Positions 1-6,927 of a DNA stretch of 13,973 nucleotides are shown here, piece by piece. The position numbers were made by a program, and so were the translations under genes. The stretch's first letter is position 1. The number at the start of each line of letters is the position of its first letter. Source of the DNA: Clostridia bacterium (lineage in GTDB: Bacteria; Bacillota; Clostridia; Monoglobales; Monoglobaceae); assembly GCA_017409915.1 (NCBI GenBank), contig JAFQRU010000097.1:1-13973 (forward strand), in the 5' to 3' direction. A model generated the notes under the pieces. It was given only the letters and a program-made list of their open reading frames with translations, was not told the origin of the DNA and did no database searches.

Positions 1-767
1 AGCAGGTTCCGGGGTCCAGCAACGTTGAAGTTGACCCGGTTACAGGCGTTTTAAAAAGAGACGGAATTCAAAGCAAAATGAATCCCTATGATTTATATGG
101 AATTGAGCTTGCTTTAAATTTAACCGAAAAGCACGGCGGAAAGGTCGATGTTATAACAATGGGCCCTCCTCAGGCAAAGTCGGTTATAACAGAAGCAATT
201 TGTATGGGGGCAGAAAGCGGAACAGTCCTTTCTGACCGTAAGTTTGCAGGGGCGGATGTTCTTGCAACAGCTTATACAATTTCCCAGGGCATTAAAAAGA
301 CAGGGGAATATGACCTCATTATCTGCGGAAAGCAGACAACAGACGGCGATACGGCTCAGGTTGGTGCAGAGGTTGCGGAATTTTTAAATATTCCTAATGT
401 TGCAAATGTTCTTTCTGTTAAAGACATAGCTGACGGGGAAATAACCCTCAAAGCCTCTATGGATGACAAGGTTGCGGATATGACTATCAAAATGCCTTGC
501 CTTATTTCCGTTGACGGGGACATAAACTCTCCAAGACTTCCATCCTATAAGGTTATGAAAAGCGTTTCTGATGAGAAGATAACTTTCTTCTCTCTTGCAG
601 ATTTTAACGATAAAAACGAGAAGAATTACGGGCTTTCAGGCTCAGCAACTCAGGTTGAGAGAATTTTCCCGCCTGAGAAGAATACTGAGAAGCGCTCAAT
701 TGACGGCACACCGAGTCAGCAGGCGGAGGGACTTTATAATCTCATACGCGAAAGAAAATTAGTATAG
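1..767 (+). CDS. etfB: Electron transfer flavoprotein beta subunit (LctB-like), 5' partial
   Basis: The reading frame is open from base 3 with no stop and starts ...QVPGSSNVEVDPVTG, the usual N-terminal EtfB sequence after the first few residues. About 254 residues are visible against roughly 260 for the family, so only about ten residues are missing to the left; the internal Met at base 78 is not the start. The motif GKQTTDGDTAQVG and the preceding GPPQA segment belong to the nucleotide-binding fold of EtfB. In bifurcating Etfs this subunit carries the FAD that splits electrons between NAD and ferredoxin. The stop is followed by GGAGGGG and etfA 11 bases later. Family assignment is secure. 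The bifurcating role is inferred from the operon and from the ferredoxin-type EtfA partner. Confidence 0.93.
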   Translation, partial: QVPGSSNVEVDPVTGVLKRDGIQSKMNPYDLYGIELALNLTEKHGGKVDVITMGPPQAKSVITEAICMGAESGTVLSDRKFAGADVLATAYTISQGIKKTGEYDLIICGKQTTDGDTAQVGAEVAEFLNIPNVANVLSVKDIADGEITLKASMDDKVADMTIKMPCLISVDGDINSPRLPSYKVMKSVSDEKITFFSLADFNDKNEKNYGLSGSATQVERIFPPEKNTEKRSIDGTPSQQAEGLYNLIRERKLV

Positions 768-778
768 GAGGGGACAAA

Positions 779-1978
779 ATGGGAAATTTGGTTATAAATC
801 ATAATTTAGTTACAGAAGATAAAGCCCAGGCTCTTGTTAAAATTTGTCCCTTTGGTGCTATTTCTTATGAAGGCGGAAAGCTTGATATTTCTTCGGCTTG
901 TAAGATGTGTAAAATGTGCGTTAAGAAAGGCGAAGGCCTTGTTTCTTACGAGGAAGACGAGGTTAAGGCAAAGGTTGATAAGGACCTCTGGAAAGGCGTC
1001 TGCGTTTATGTTGACCACCTTGCAGGGAAAATACATAGAGTTACATATGAGCTTTTAGGTAAAGCAAACGAGCTTGCAAAGGTAACAGGGCACCCTGTAT
1101 ATGCACTCGTTATAGGCTCTGATTTAGGGGATAGCATAAACAAGCTCCTGCACTACGGAGTAGACAAGGTGTTCGTTTATGATGACCCTGAGCTTAAAGA
1201 TTTCAGAATTGAGCCATACACAGAAGCATTCTGCGATTTTATTGAAAAGGTTAAGCCATCTTCAATTTTAATCGGGGCAACAAATATCGGGCGTCAGCTT
1301 GCTCCTCGTGTTGCGGCAAGAAGAAGAGCAGGACTTACAGCGGACTGCACAGTCCTTGAAATGAAAGAAAATACGGACCTTGTTCAGATTCGTCCTGCAT
1401 TTGGCGGAAACATTATGGCGCAGATTATTTCTCCTGACACCCGTCCACAGTTCTGCACGGTAAGATATAAGGTGTTCTCTGAGCCTGCTCCAACAGAGGA
1501 GGCTCGTGGCGAGATAGTTAAGCTCACTGTTTCAGCAGATAAGTTAAAGTCAGCTATAAAGGTTTTATCTTACACCGATAAACCAAAAGATATTGATATT
1601 TCCGAGTCCGATGTAATCGTTGCGGTGGGCCGTGGTGCTATGAGCGAGGGAATGCGCGAAATGGCGAAAGAGCTTGCCGATTTATTAGGGGGCGTTGTTG
1701 CCTGCACAAGACCACTTGTTGAAGAGAATATCTTTGATGCAAAAAGACAGATTGGTCTTTCAGGAAGAACAGTTAAGCCGAAATTTATCATCTGCCTTGG
1801 TATCTCAGGGGCAGTTCAGTTTGCGGCAGGAATGAAATCTTCCGATTGCATCGTTGCAATCAATACAGATAAAAATGCGCCGATTTTCGATGTTGCTCAC
1901 TATGCAATCGTAGGGGATGTTAACGAAATCGTGCCACAACTTATTTCCAGCATAAAGGAGGGACAGGGTGATGTATAA
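779..1978 (+). CDS. etfA: Electron transfer flavoprotein alpha subunit with N-terminal 4Fe-4S domain (LctC-like)
   Basis: 399 residues, longer than plain EtfA (about 320-340) because of a ferredoxin-like N-terminus. Cys23 (in CPFGAI) plus Cys41, Cys44 and Cys47 (CKMCKMC) can ligate one 4Fe-4S cluster. Residues 75-240 form the EtfA Rossmann-like domain. The C-terminal FAD-binding domain runs from about 275 and includes RQIGLSGRTVKPK (323-335) and GISGAVQFAAGM (341-352), followed by NTDKNAPIF. Known relatives with this extra cluster domain are the EtfA of the lactate dehydrogenase/Etf complex (LctC) and other anaerobe Etfs. It pairs with EtfB to pass electrons between NADH, ferredoxin and a dehydrogenase. 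Residue 348 is Phe, where many EtfA proteins have the flavin-contacting His. The start has a GGAGGGG site seven bases or so upstream. Its last 8 bases overlap the next gene. Confidence 0.93.
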   Translation: MGNLVINHNLVTEDKAQALVKICPFGAISYEGGKLDISSACKMCKMCVKKGEGLVSYEEDEVKAKVDKDLWKGVCVYVDHLAGKIHRVTYELLGKANELAKVTGHPVYALVIGSDLGDSINKLLHYGVDKVFVYDDPELKDFRIEPYTEAFCDFIEKVKPSSILIGATNIGRQLAPRVAARRRAGLTADCTVLEMKENTDLVQIRPAFGGNIMAQIISPDTRPQFCTVRYKVFSEPAPTEEARGEIVKLTVSADKLKSAIKVLSYTDKPKDIDISESDVIVAVGRGAMSEGMREMAKELADLLGGVVACTRPLVEENIFDAKRQIGLSGRTVKPKFIICLGISGAVQFAAGMKSSDCIVAINTDKNAPIFDVAHYAIVGDVNEIVPQLISSIKEGQGDV

Positions 1979-3365
1979 CAAACTAAACGCAGAAGATATC
2001 AAGAAATTGTCAGAGATCGTTGGAGAAGAAAATGTCTTAGTTGGCGAAAATATAAGCCCTGACTATGCCCACGACGAGCTTGGAACAGTAGAGAAAATGC
2101 CTGATGCTTTGGTAAGAGTTTCAACAACTGAGGAAATTTCCGAAATTATGAAGCTTGCCTGGGACAGAGTTATCCCCGTAACCGTTCGCGGAAGCGGAAC
2201 AGGTCTTGTTGGTGCGGCAGTTCCCGTTTGCGGAGGAATTCTCCTTGAAACAACAAAAATGAATAAAATAATTGAGCTTGACAGCGACAATTTAACTGTT
2301 ACTGTTCAGCCTGGCGTTCTTTTAATGGAACTTGCGGCGTTCGTGGAGGAAAACGACTTTATGTATCCACCTGATCCGGGCGAAAAGTCTGCCACAATCG
2401 GCGGAAATATTTCCACAAATGCAGGCGGAATGAGAGCTGTTAAATACGGCGTAACAAGAGACTATGTCCGTGCTTTAACAGTTGTTATGCCAAACGGTGA
2501 GATTGTTAAGCTTGGGGCAAAGGTTGCGAAAAACAGCTCAGGATTCAGCCTCAAAGACTTGGTTGTAGGCTCTGAGGGAACTCTTTGCATAATCTGTGAA
2601 GCAGTCCTTGATATTATCCCTCTTCCAAAGCTTTCAGTAAGCCTTTTGGTGCCATTTGCGGATATGAAGAGCGCAATTGAAGCAGTTCCTAAAATTTTCA
2701 GGTCAAAGGTTACTCCAACTGCAATTGAATATATGTCAAGAGATACAATTTTATTTGCAGAGGACTATCTCGGCAAGAAATTCCCTGATAAGAAAAACGA
2801 TGCTTATATCCTTTTAACTTTTGACGGCAATACACAGGCTCAGGTCGATGAGGATATGAAAGCCGTTGCAGATTTGTGTCTTGAAATCGGCGCTGTTGAT
2901 GTTTATATAGTTGATACGGAAGAAAGAAAGAAAGCAGTCTGGTCTGCTCGTGGAGCTTTCCTTGAAGCAATAAAGGCATCAACACCTGAAATGGACGAGT
3001 GCGATGTTGTTGTTCCTGTAAATAAGGTTGATGAGTTTATAAGATTTACTCATAAGCTCGCCGAAGATATGAAGGTAAGAATTCCAAGTTTTGGCCACGC
3101 AGGAGACGGAAATCTACATATTTATATCTGCCGTGATGAACTTCCTGACGGAAAGTGGGAAGAAGTTCTGAATGAATGTTTTGACAGAATGTATGAAAAA
3201 GCGGAGGAACTTGGCGGTCTCGTTTCAGGGGAACACGGTATTGGCTATGCGAAAAAAGGTTATCTTAAAGACCAGCTCGGCGATGTTCCAATTGCAATTA
3301 TGCAGGGAATAAAGAAAGTCTTTGACGAAAAGAATATTTTAAACCCTGAAAAGGTATGTTTCTAA
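1971..3365 (+). CDS. lctD: FAD-linked oxidase, probable lactate dehydrogenase subunit LctD (GlcD family)
   Basis: 464 residues from the ATG at 1971. The GTG at 1968 is in frame, but the AAGGAGGG site at 1955-1962 lies only 5 bases from it and 8 from the ATG, so the ATG is preferred. Residues 40-220 form the FAD-binding (PCMH/VAO) domain with GSGTGLVGAAVP (74-85) and PPDPGEKSATIGGNISTNAGG (133-153). The C-terminal FAD-linked oxidase domain carries HAGDGNLH (His376, His383) and GEHGIG (Glu421, His422), the usual metal-binding residues for 2-hydroxyacid oxidation. It overlaps etfA by 8 bases, and the order etfB-etfA-oxidase matches lctBCD of acetogens and other lactate users. Expected reaction: lactate plus NAD to pyruvate, driven by oxidation of reduced ferredoxin. 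The substrate could instead be glycolate or another 2-hydroxyacid; sequence alone does not settle this. Confidence 0.85.
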   Translation: MYNKLNAEDIKKLSEIVGEENVLVGENISPDYAHDELGTVEKMPDALVRVSTTEEISEIMKLAWDRVIPVTVRGSGTGLVGAAVPVCGGILLETTKMNKIIELDSDNLTVTVQPGVLLMELAAFVEENDFMYPPDPGEKSATIGGNISTNAGGMRAVKYGVTRDYVRALTVVMPNGEIVKLGAKVAKNSSGFSLKDLVVGSEGTLCIICEAVLDIIPLPKLSVSLLVPFADMKSAIEAVPKIFRSKVTPTAIEYMSRDTILFAEDYLGKKFPDKKNDAYILLTFDGNTQAQVDEDMKAVADLCLEIGAVDVYIVDTEERKKAVWSARGAFLEAIKASTPEMDECDVVVPVNKVDEFIRFTHKLAEDMKVRIPSFGHAGDGNLHIYICRDELPDGKWEEVLNECFDRMYEKAEELGGLVSGEHGIGYAKKGYLKDQLGDVPIAIMQGIKKVFDEKNILNPEKVCF

Positions 3366-3372
3366 AATTTAC

Positions 3373-3408
3373 AAAGACAATTCTTTGAAAAAAGAATTGT
3401 CTTTTTTT
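3373..3408 (+). terminator. Intrinsic terminator of the lctBCD-like operon
   Basis: A perfect 14-bp stem (3373-3386 with 3391-3404) closed by a GAAA tetraloop, followed by a T run to 3408. It begins 8 bases after the lctD stop codon. Confidence 0.93.
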
Positions 3409-3425
3409 GTTTTAAATGTTATAAT
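3397..3425 (+). promoter_or_regulatory. Extended -10 promoter for the histidine phosphatase operon
   Basis: TATAAT at 3420-3425 is preceded by TG at 3417-3418 (extended -10). TTGTCT at 3397-3402 sits 17 bases upstream as a weak -35. The -35 lies within the right arm of the preceding terminator, so terminator and promoter share DNA. The start codon of the next gene is about 35 bases downstream. Confidence 0.7.
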
Positions 3426-3460
3426 GAAATGGACGAATTTGTTGAAAAGGGAAATATGCT

Positions 3461-4162
3461 ATGAAGATTATGATAATTCGCCACGGCGACCCTGATTATT
3501 CCATAGACAGTTTAACGGAAAAAGGCTGGCGGGAAGCAGAAATGCTCTCCGAAAGGCTTATAAAAGAGAATATAGACGATTTTTATTGTTCCCCATTGGG
3601 AAGAGCCAGAGATACGGCGTCTCCCACTCTTAAAAAGCTGGGGAAAGAGGCGGAGATTTTGGATTGGCTCCACGAATTTCGGGGGACTATTACCTCTCCC
3701 TTTACGGGAAAAACAAGAAACAGCTGGGATTTGCCACCCTCAATATGGTGCAAAGATGAGCGATATTATGATATAAATAGTTGGAGCGAGCCATCTCTTA
3801 TGAAAGAGGGCACAAGCGCCCAAGTTTTTGAGGAAACAGGAAGGGGTATTGACGCCCTCCTTAAAAAATACGGCTGGATAAGAGAGGGTATGGCATACCG
3901 AGGCGGAGAGGATAAAACCATCGCTCTTGTTTGCCATTTTGCTTTGGGCATTACGGTTATGGCGTATCTTTTAGGAATTTCTCCCGTTGTGACACAGAAT
4001 AATTTTTATCTCGCCCCAACATCTGTAACAACTCTTGTCAGCGAAACTGATGCAAAAGGCGTATCCCATTTTCGGGCAACAGGAGTAGGCGACATTTCCC
4101 ACCTTTATATGCACGGCGAAAAAATGTCGGAGTCGGGACTTTATCCCCGCTTTGAAAAATAG
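3461..4162 (+). CDS. Histidine phosphatase family protein (phosphoglycerate mutase-like)
   Basis: 233 residues. The N-terminal RHG motif (Arg7-His8-Gly9) supplies the phosphate-accepting His. The family motif SPLGRARDTA (44-53, with Arg48), an acidic residue near Glu72 (LHEF) and a second His159 (LVCHFALG) complete the usual catalytic set. It is a cytoplasmic protein with no signal peptide. The superfamily includes cofactor-dependent phosphoglycerate mutases, alpha-ribazole phosphatases (CobC) and broad-range phosphatases; the substrate cannot be read from the sequence. An insertion between 80 and 150 (NSWDLPPSIWCKDERYYD region) is larger than in minimal members. It is the first gene after its own promoter, has an AAAGGGA site upstream, and is followed 12 bases later by the RNase M5-like gene with a strong GGGAGGAGA site. 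Confidence 0.85.
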   Translation: MKIMIIRHGDPDYSIDSLTEKGWREAEMLSERLIKENIDDFYCSPLGRARDTASPTLKKLGKEAEILDWLHEFRGTITSPFTGKTRNSWDLPPSIWCKDERYYDINSWSEPSLMKEGTSAQVFEETGRGIDALLKKYGWIREGMAYRGGEDKTIALVCHFALGITVMAYLLGISPVVTQNNFYLAPTSVTTLVSETDAKGVSHFRATGVGDISHLYMHGEKMSESGLYPRFEK

Positions 4163-4174
4163 GGAGGAGAAGAT

Positions 4175-4780
4175 ATGCTCCATATAAAAGAAACCATTGT
4201 TCTTGAAGGGAAATATGATAAAGAACGGGTAAAGAAAGTAACGGATGCTCCGATTATTTTAACGGGTGGATTTTCCCTTTATAAAGATAAAAAGATTATG
4301 AAAGCCATAAAGTGTGCCGCCTTGAAGACGGGGATAATAATTCTTACGGATTCGGACAGAGCAGGTTTTAGGATAAGGAATTATATAAAACAATGCGTAG
4401 GGGACAAAGGCAGGGTTTTAAACGCCTATATCCCGTCCGTTGAGGGCAAGGAAAAAAGAAAAGACGCCCCCGGCAAAGAGGGAATTTTAGGTGTTGAGGG
4501 AATGAGCGAGGAAATCCTTCGTGAAATACTTTCCTCTGCAACAGAGATAATAGAAAAGCCTTTAACTGACGAAATACAGCTTACCAAAGCAATGCTCTAT
4601 GAAGACGGTCTTACGGGAAAGGCAGACAGTGCAAGCCTTAGGAAAATGTTAGAGAAAGAACTCTCTCTTCCCCCTAGGCTTTCTGCAAATTCTTTGATTG
4701 AGATAATCAACCGTATATACGGATATGACACATATAAAAAAGCACTTGAAAAAGTAAAAAAGGAGAAAAACGATGAATAA
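4175..4780 (+). CDS. rnmV: Ribonuclease M5-like Toprim protein (DUF4093 C-terminus)
   Basis: 201 residues. A Toprim domain covers about residues 5-120: Glu11 in VLEGKYD and TDSDRAG (Asp59, Asp61) are the metal-binding acids. GILGVEGMSEEILREIL (103-119) matches the segment that follows the Toprim core in RNase M5. The C-terminal part, with LPPRLSANSLIEIINRIYGYD (165-185), is the DUF4093-type extension common in clostridial members. RNase M5 trims 5S rRNA precursors in Firmicutes, with a ribosomal protein helping to present the substrate. It often sits beside tatD and ksgA; here it lies between a histidine phosphatase and a flavodiiron protein, which is less usual. Its last 8 bases overlap fprA, implying translational coupling. 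The family is well supported; strict 5S maturase activity is inferred. Confidence 0.82.
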   Translation: MLHIKETIVLEGKYDKERVKKVTDAPIILTGGFSLYKDKKIMKAIKCAALKTGIIILTDSDRAGFRIRNYIKQCVGDKGRVLNAYIPSVEGKEKRKDAPGKEGILGVEGMSEEILREILSSATEIIEKPLTDEIQLTKAMLYEDGLTGKADSASLRKMLEKELSLPPRLSANSLIEIINRIYGYDTYKKALEKVKKEKNDE

Positions 4781-5924
4781 AGAGATAAAATATATTGGAG
4801 TAAATGACAGAGAAATTGACCTTTTTGAGGGGCAGTATGAAGTTCCTGAGGGAATGGCATATAACTCTTATGTTATCCTTGACGAAAAGGTTGCAGTCTT
4901 TGACACAGTTGATAAAGATTTTGGCGAGGAGTGGCTTTCTAATCTCGAAAAAGCTCTCGGCGGAAGAGGAGTTGACTATCTTATAGTTCAGCATATGGAG
5001 CCTGACCACTCTGCAAACATTGATGTTTTTGCAAAGAAATACCCTAATGCAAAAATTGTTGCAACGGACAAGGCTTTTGTTATGATGGAGCAGTTTTTTG
5101 GCGAAACCTATGAGGGAAGAAAAATCGCTGTAAAAGATGGGGATACTTTAAGCCTTGGTAAGCACGAGCTTGTTTTCGTAACAGCTCCGATGGTTCACTG
5201 GCCAGAGGTTATGCTTACATACGATAAGACCGACAAGGTTTTATTCTCGGCAGATGCTTTTGGAAAATTCGGTGCATTAGATGCGGACGAAGACTGGGCG
5301 TGCGAGGCAAGAAGATATTATTTCGGTATCGTTGGGAAATATGGCGCACAGGTCCAGGCCCTTTTAAAGAAAGCGTCAGGGCTTACAATTGAAACAATCT
5401 GCCCTCTCCACGGACCAATTCTTACAGAAAAACTTGGGTATTACCTGAATTTATATAATATCTGGTCATCCTATGAAAGCGAAGAAAAGGGCGTTTTTGT
5501 TGCCTATACCTCAGTTTACGGAAACACCAAAAAGGCAGCGCTTTTGCTTTCTGAAAAGCTTAAGGAAAAAGGCGTTAAGGTTGCAACCTGCGACCTTGCA
5601 AGAGAGGATATGCACGAGGCAATAGAGGATGCTTTTAAGTATAGCAATCTTGTTCTTGCCACAACAACTTATAACGGAGACATCTTCCCATTTATGAAAG
5701 AGTTTATAAACCACTTGACAGAGAGAAATTATCAGAACAGAACGGTTTCCTTTATTGAAAACGGAAGCTGGGCGAGCGTTGCTAAAAAGGTTATGCTCAA
5801 AATGCTTGAAAACAGCAAGAATTTAAGATACACAGAAAACTCTGTAACTATAAAATCAGCAGTTAATGCGGAAAGCGAAAGAGAAATTGATGCTCTTTGC
5901 GAAGAGATAAGAGGTACTTTATAA
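4773..5924 (+). CDS. fprA: Flavodiiron protein (FprA-type A flavoprotein), O2/NO reductase
   Basis: 383 residues. An N-terminal metallo-beta-lactamase-like diiron domain (about 1-240) has all expected ligands: His74-x-Glu76-x-Asp78-His79, His142 (VHWPEVM), Asp161 (SADAFGKFG) and His213 (CPLHGP). The C-terminal flavodoxin domain (about 241-383) begins VFVAYTSVYGNT, the FMN phosphate loop. Flavodiiron proteins reduce oxygen to water and/or NO to N2O with electrons from rubredoxin or related carriers, protecting anaerobes. The gap between Asp161 and His213 is 51 residues, about nine fewer than in the classic rubredoxin:oxygen oxidoreductase; the missing part is in the loop after DAFGKFG. No rubredoxin domain is fused. 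AAAAAGGAG at 4756-4764 is a good ribosome-binding site within the end of rnmV. The choice between O2 and NO cannot be read from the sequence. Confidence 0.93.
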   Translation: MNKEIKYIGVNDREIDLFEGQYEVPEGMAYNSYVILDEKVAVFDTVDKDFGEEWLSNLEKALGGRGVDYLIVQHMEPDHSANIDVFAKKYPNAKIVATDKAFVMMEQFFGETYEGRKIAVKDGDTLSLGKHELVFVTAPMVHWPEVMLTYDKTDKVLFSADAFGKFGALDADEDWACEARRYYFGIVGKYGAQVQALLKKASGLTIETICPLHGPILTEKLGYYLNLYNIWSSYESEEKGVFVAYTSVYGNTKKAALLLSEKLKEKGVKVATCDLAREDMHEAIEDAFKYSNLVLATTTYNGDIFPFMKEFINHLTERNYQNRTVSFIENGSWASVAKKVMLKMLENSKNLRYTENSVTIKSAVNAESEREIDALCEEIRGTL

Positions 5925-6331
5925 TGAAAAGAATTTTAGCCATTGTTCTTTTAACTCTTATGACAGTAAGCTTTTTCGGCTGTCAGAGGGAGGAAGTTAA
6001 AACGATAGAATGCCCGGCTTATACACAACTCGGCCAGGGCGAAAGAGAGTTTATGTTCACAGTTACAGGAAAAGATGGAGAAACAGAAGGTTTTTTAATC
6101 CATACCGATAAAAAGACTGTGGGAGAGGCGCTTCTTGCCTTAGGAATAATCGAGGGCGAAGACGGCCCTTACGGATTATTCGTCAAAAAGGTAAACGGCG
6201 AAAGAGCGGACTACGATAAAGATAAAGTCTACTGGGCGTTTTATGTTGATGGAGAGTATGCAACTTCCAGCGTTGATAAAACAGAGATAGAAGAGGGAAA
6301 AGTCTACGCTTTTAAGGTAACAAAAGCATGA
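5924..6331 (+). CDS. DUF4430 lipoprotein, probable ligand-binding partner of the adjacent membrane protein
   Basis: 135 residues from the ATG at 5924, which overlaps the fprA stop as TAATG and is preceded by AAGAGG at 5909-5914. The frame extends upstream to 5897, but that would bury a clear signal peptide. Residues 1-20 are MKR, a hydrophobic stretch and the lipobox SFFGC with Cys20, so the mature protein should be lipid-anchored outside the membrane. Residues 60-135 (KKTVGEALLALG, YGLFVKKVNG, YWAFYVDGEYA, VYAFKV) match the DUF4430 fold, which is related to the C-terminal domain of vertebrate transcobalamin and intrinsic factor. The stop overlaps the start of the small membrane protein next door (ATGA), suggesting they work together. 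A role in capturing a cobalamin-like or other vitamin is inferred from the fold and the neighbour, not shown. Confidence 0.8.
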   Translation: MKRILAIVLLTLMTVSFFGCQREEVKTIECPAYTQLGQGEREFMFTVTGKDGETEGFLIHTDKKTVGEALLALGIIEGEDGPYGLFVKKVNGERADYDKDKVYWAFYVDGEYATSSVDKTEIEEGKVYAFKVTKA

Positions 6332-6831
6332 GAATAAGTATTAAGGAAACGGCGATTTTCGGGATGCTTGGGGCGATTATGTATGTCTCCAAGATGCTTA
6401 TGGAGTTTTTACCAAATATTCATTTGCTTGGGGTTTTCGTTGTGGCAATAACGGCGGTTTATAGGGCAAAAGCTCTTTATCCCATATACATATATGTTTT
6501 CATAAACGGACTTTTCGCAGGCTTTGCTCTATGGTGGATTCCATATCTTTATATATGGGCAGTCCTCTGGGGGATGACAATGCTTGTCCCAAAAGGGTTA
6601 AACCCTAAAATTAAAACTGTGGTCTATATCCTGATTTGCTCTCTCCACGGCTTTCTTTTTGGGACTCTTTATTCATTCGGACAAGCAATAATGTTTGGAA
6701 TGAATTTTAAAACAACAATCGCCTGGATTGTGGCAGGTCTACCCTGGGACGCTATTCACGGCGTTGGCAATTTAATCGGCGGACTACTCATAAAACCCCT
6801 GATTTCGGTTATAAAATTATCAAAAAAATAA
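6328..6831 (+). CDS. Small integral membrane protein, probable ECF-transporter S component
   Basis: 167 residues, very hydrophobic, with about five or six membrane spans (near 8-28, 32-50, 52-72, 75-90, 97-117 and 125-160) and a short basic tail. Size, span number and the N-terminal pattern ETAIFGMLGAIMYVSK fit the substrate-binding (S) subunits of energy-coupling-factor vitamin transporters, which share EcfA/EcfT modules encoded elsewhere. No ATPase or EcfT gene is in the window. It is translationally coupled to the DUF4430 lipoprotein by a 4-base overlap; an AAGGTA site lies about 8 bases upstream. Extracellular capture lipoprotein plus S subunit would make a two-part uptake system, possibly for a corrinoid, but the substrate is unknown. 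It could also be an unrelated small permease. Confidence 0.6.
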   Translation: MRISIKETAIFGMLGAIMYVSKMLMEFLPNIHLLGVFVVAITAVYRAKALYPIYIYVFINGLFAGFALWWIPYLYIWAVLWGMTMLVPKGLNPKIKTVVYILICSLHGFLFGTLYSFGQAIMFGMNFKTTIAWIVAGLPWDAIHGVGNLIGGLLIKPLISVIKLSKK

Positions 6832-6862
6832 AGGCAGGAACGGTTTCGTTCCTGCTTTTTTT
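6830..6862 (+). terminator. Intrinsic terminator ending the fprA-containing operon
   Basis: Arms 6830-6842 and 6847-6859 pair over 13 positions with one G-T wobble around a GTTT loop, followed by a T run to 6862. The left arm starts within the stop codon of the preceding gene. Confidence 0.92.
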
Positions 6863-6892
6863 GTTTGCTAAATCCAAATTTAAGAAAAAGTA

Positions 6893-6921
6893 TTGATATT
6901 TTTCAAAAGATAGTTTATAAT
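6893..6921 (+). promoter_or_regulatory. Near-consensus sigma-A promoter of the structured RNA / phosphoesterase locus
   Basis: TTGATA (6893-6898), a 17-base spacer and TATAAT (6916-6921). The predicted start, about 7 bases after the -10, is at G6928, exactly the first base of the long inverted repeat that follows. Confidence 0.85.
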
Positions 6922-6927
6922 AAAATT

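Noticed and set aside
806..1036. Antisense and alternate-frame ORFs inside etfA, lctD, dnaE and other genes
   Set aside because: They lie in shadow frames of strongly supported genes and show no recognisable domain or ribosome site.
5897..5923. Upstream start for the DUF4430 lipoprotein
   Set aside because: It would place charged residues before a clear signal peptide and overlap fprA by 28 bases; the TAATG start at 5924 has an AAGAGG site.
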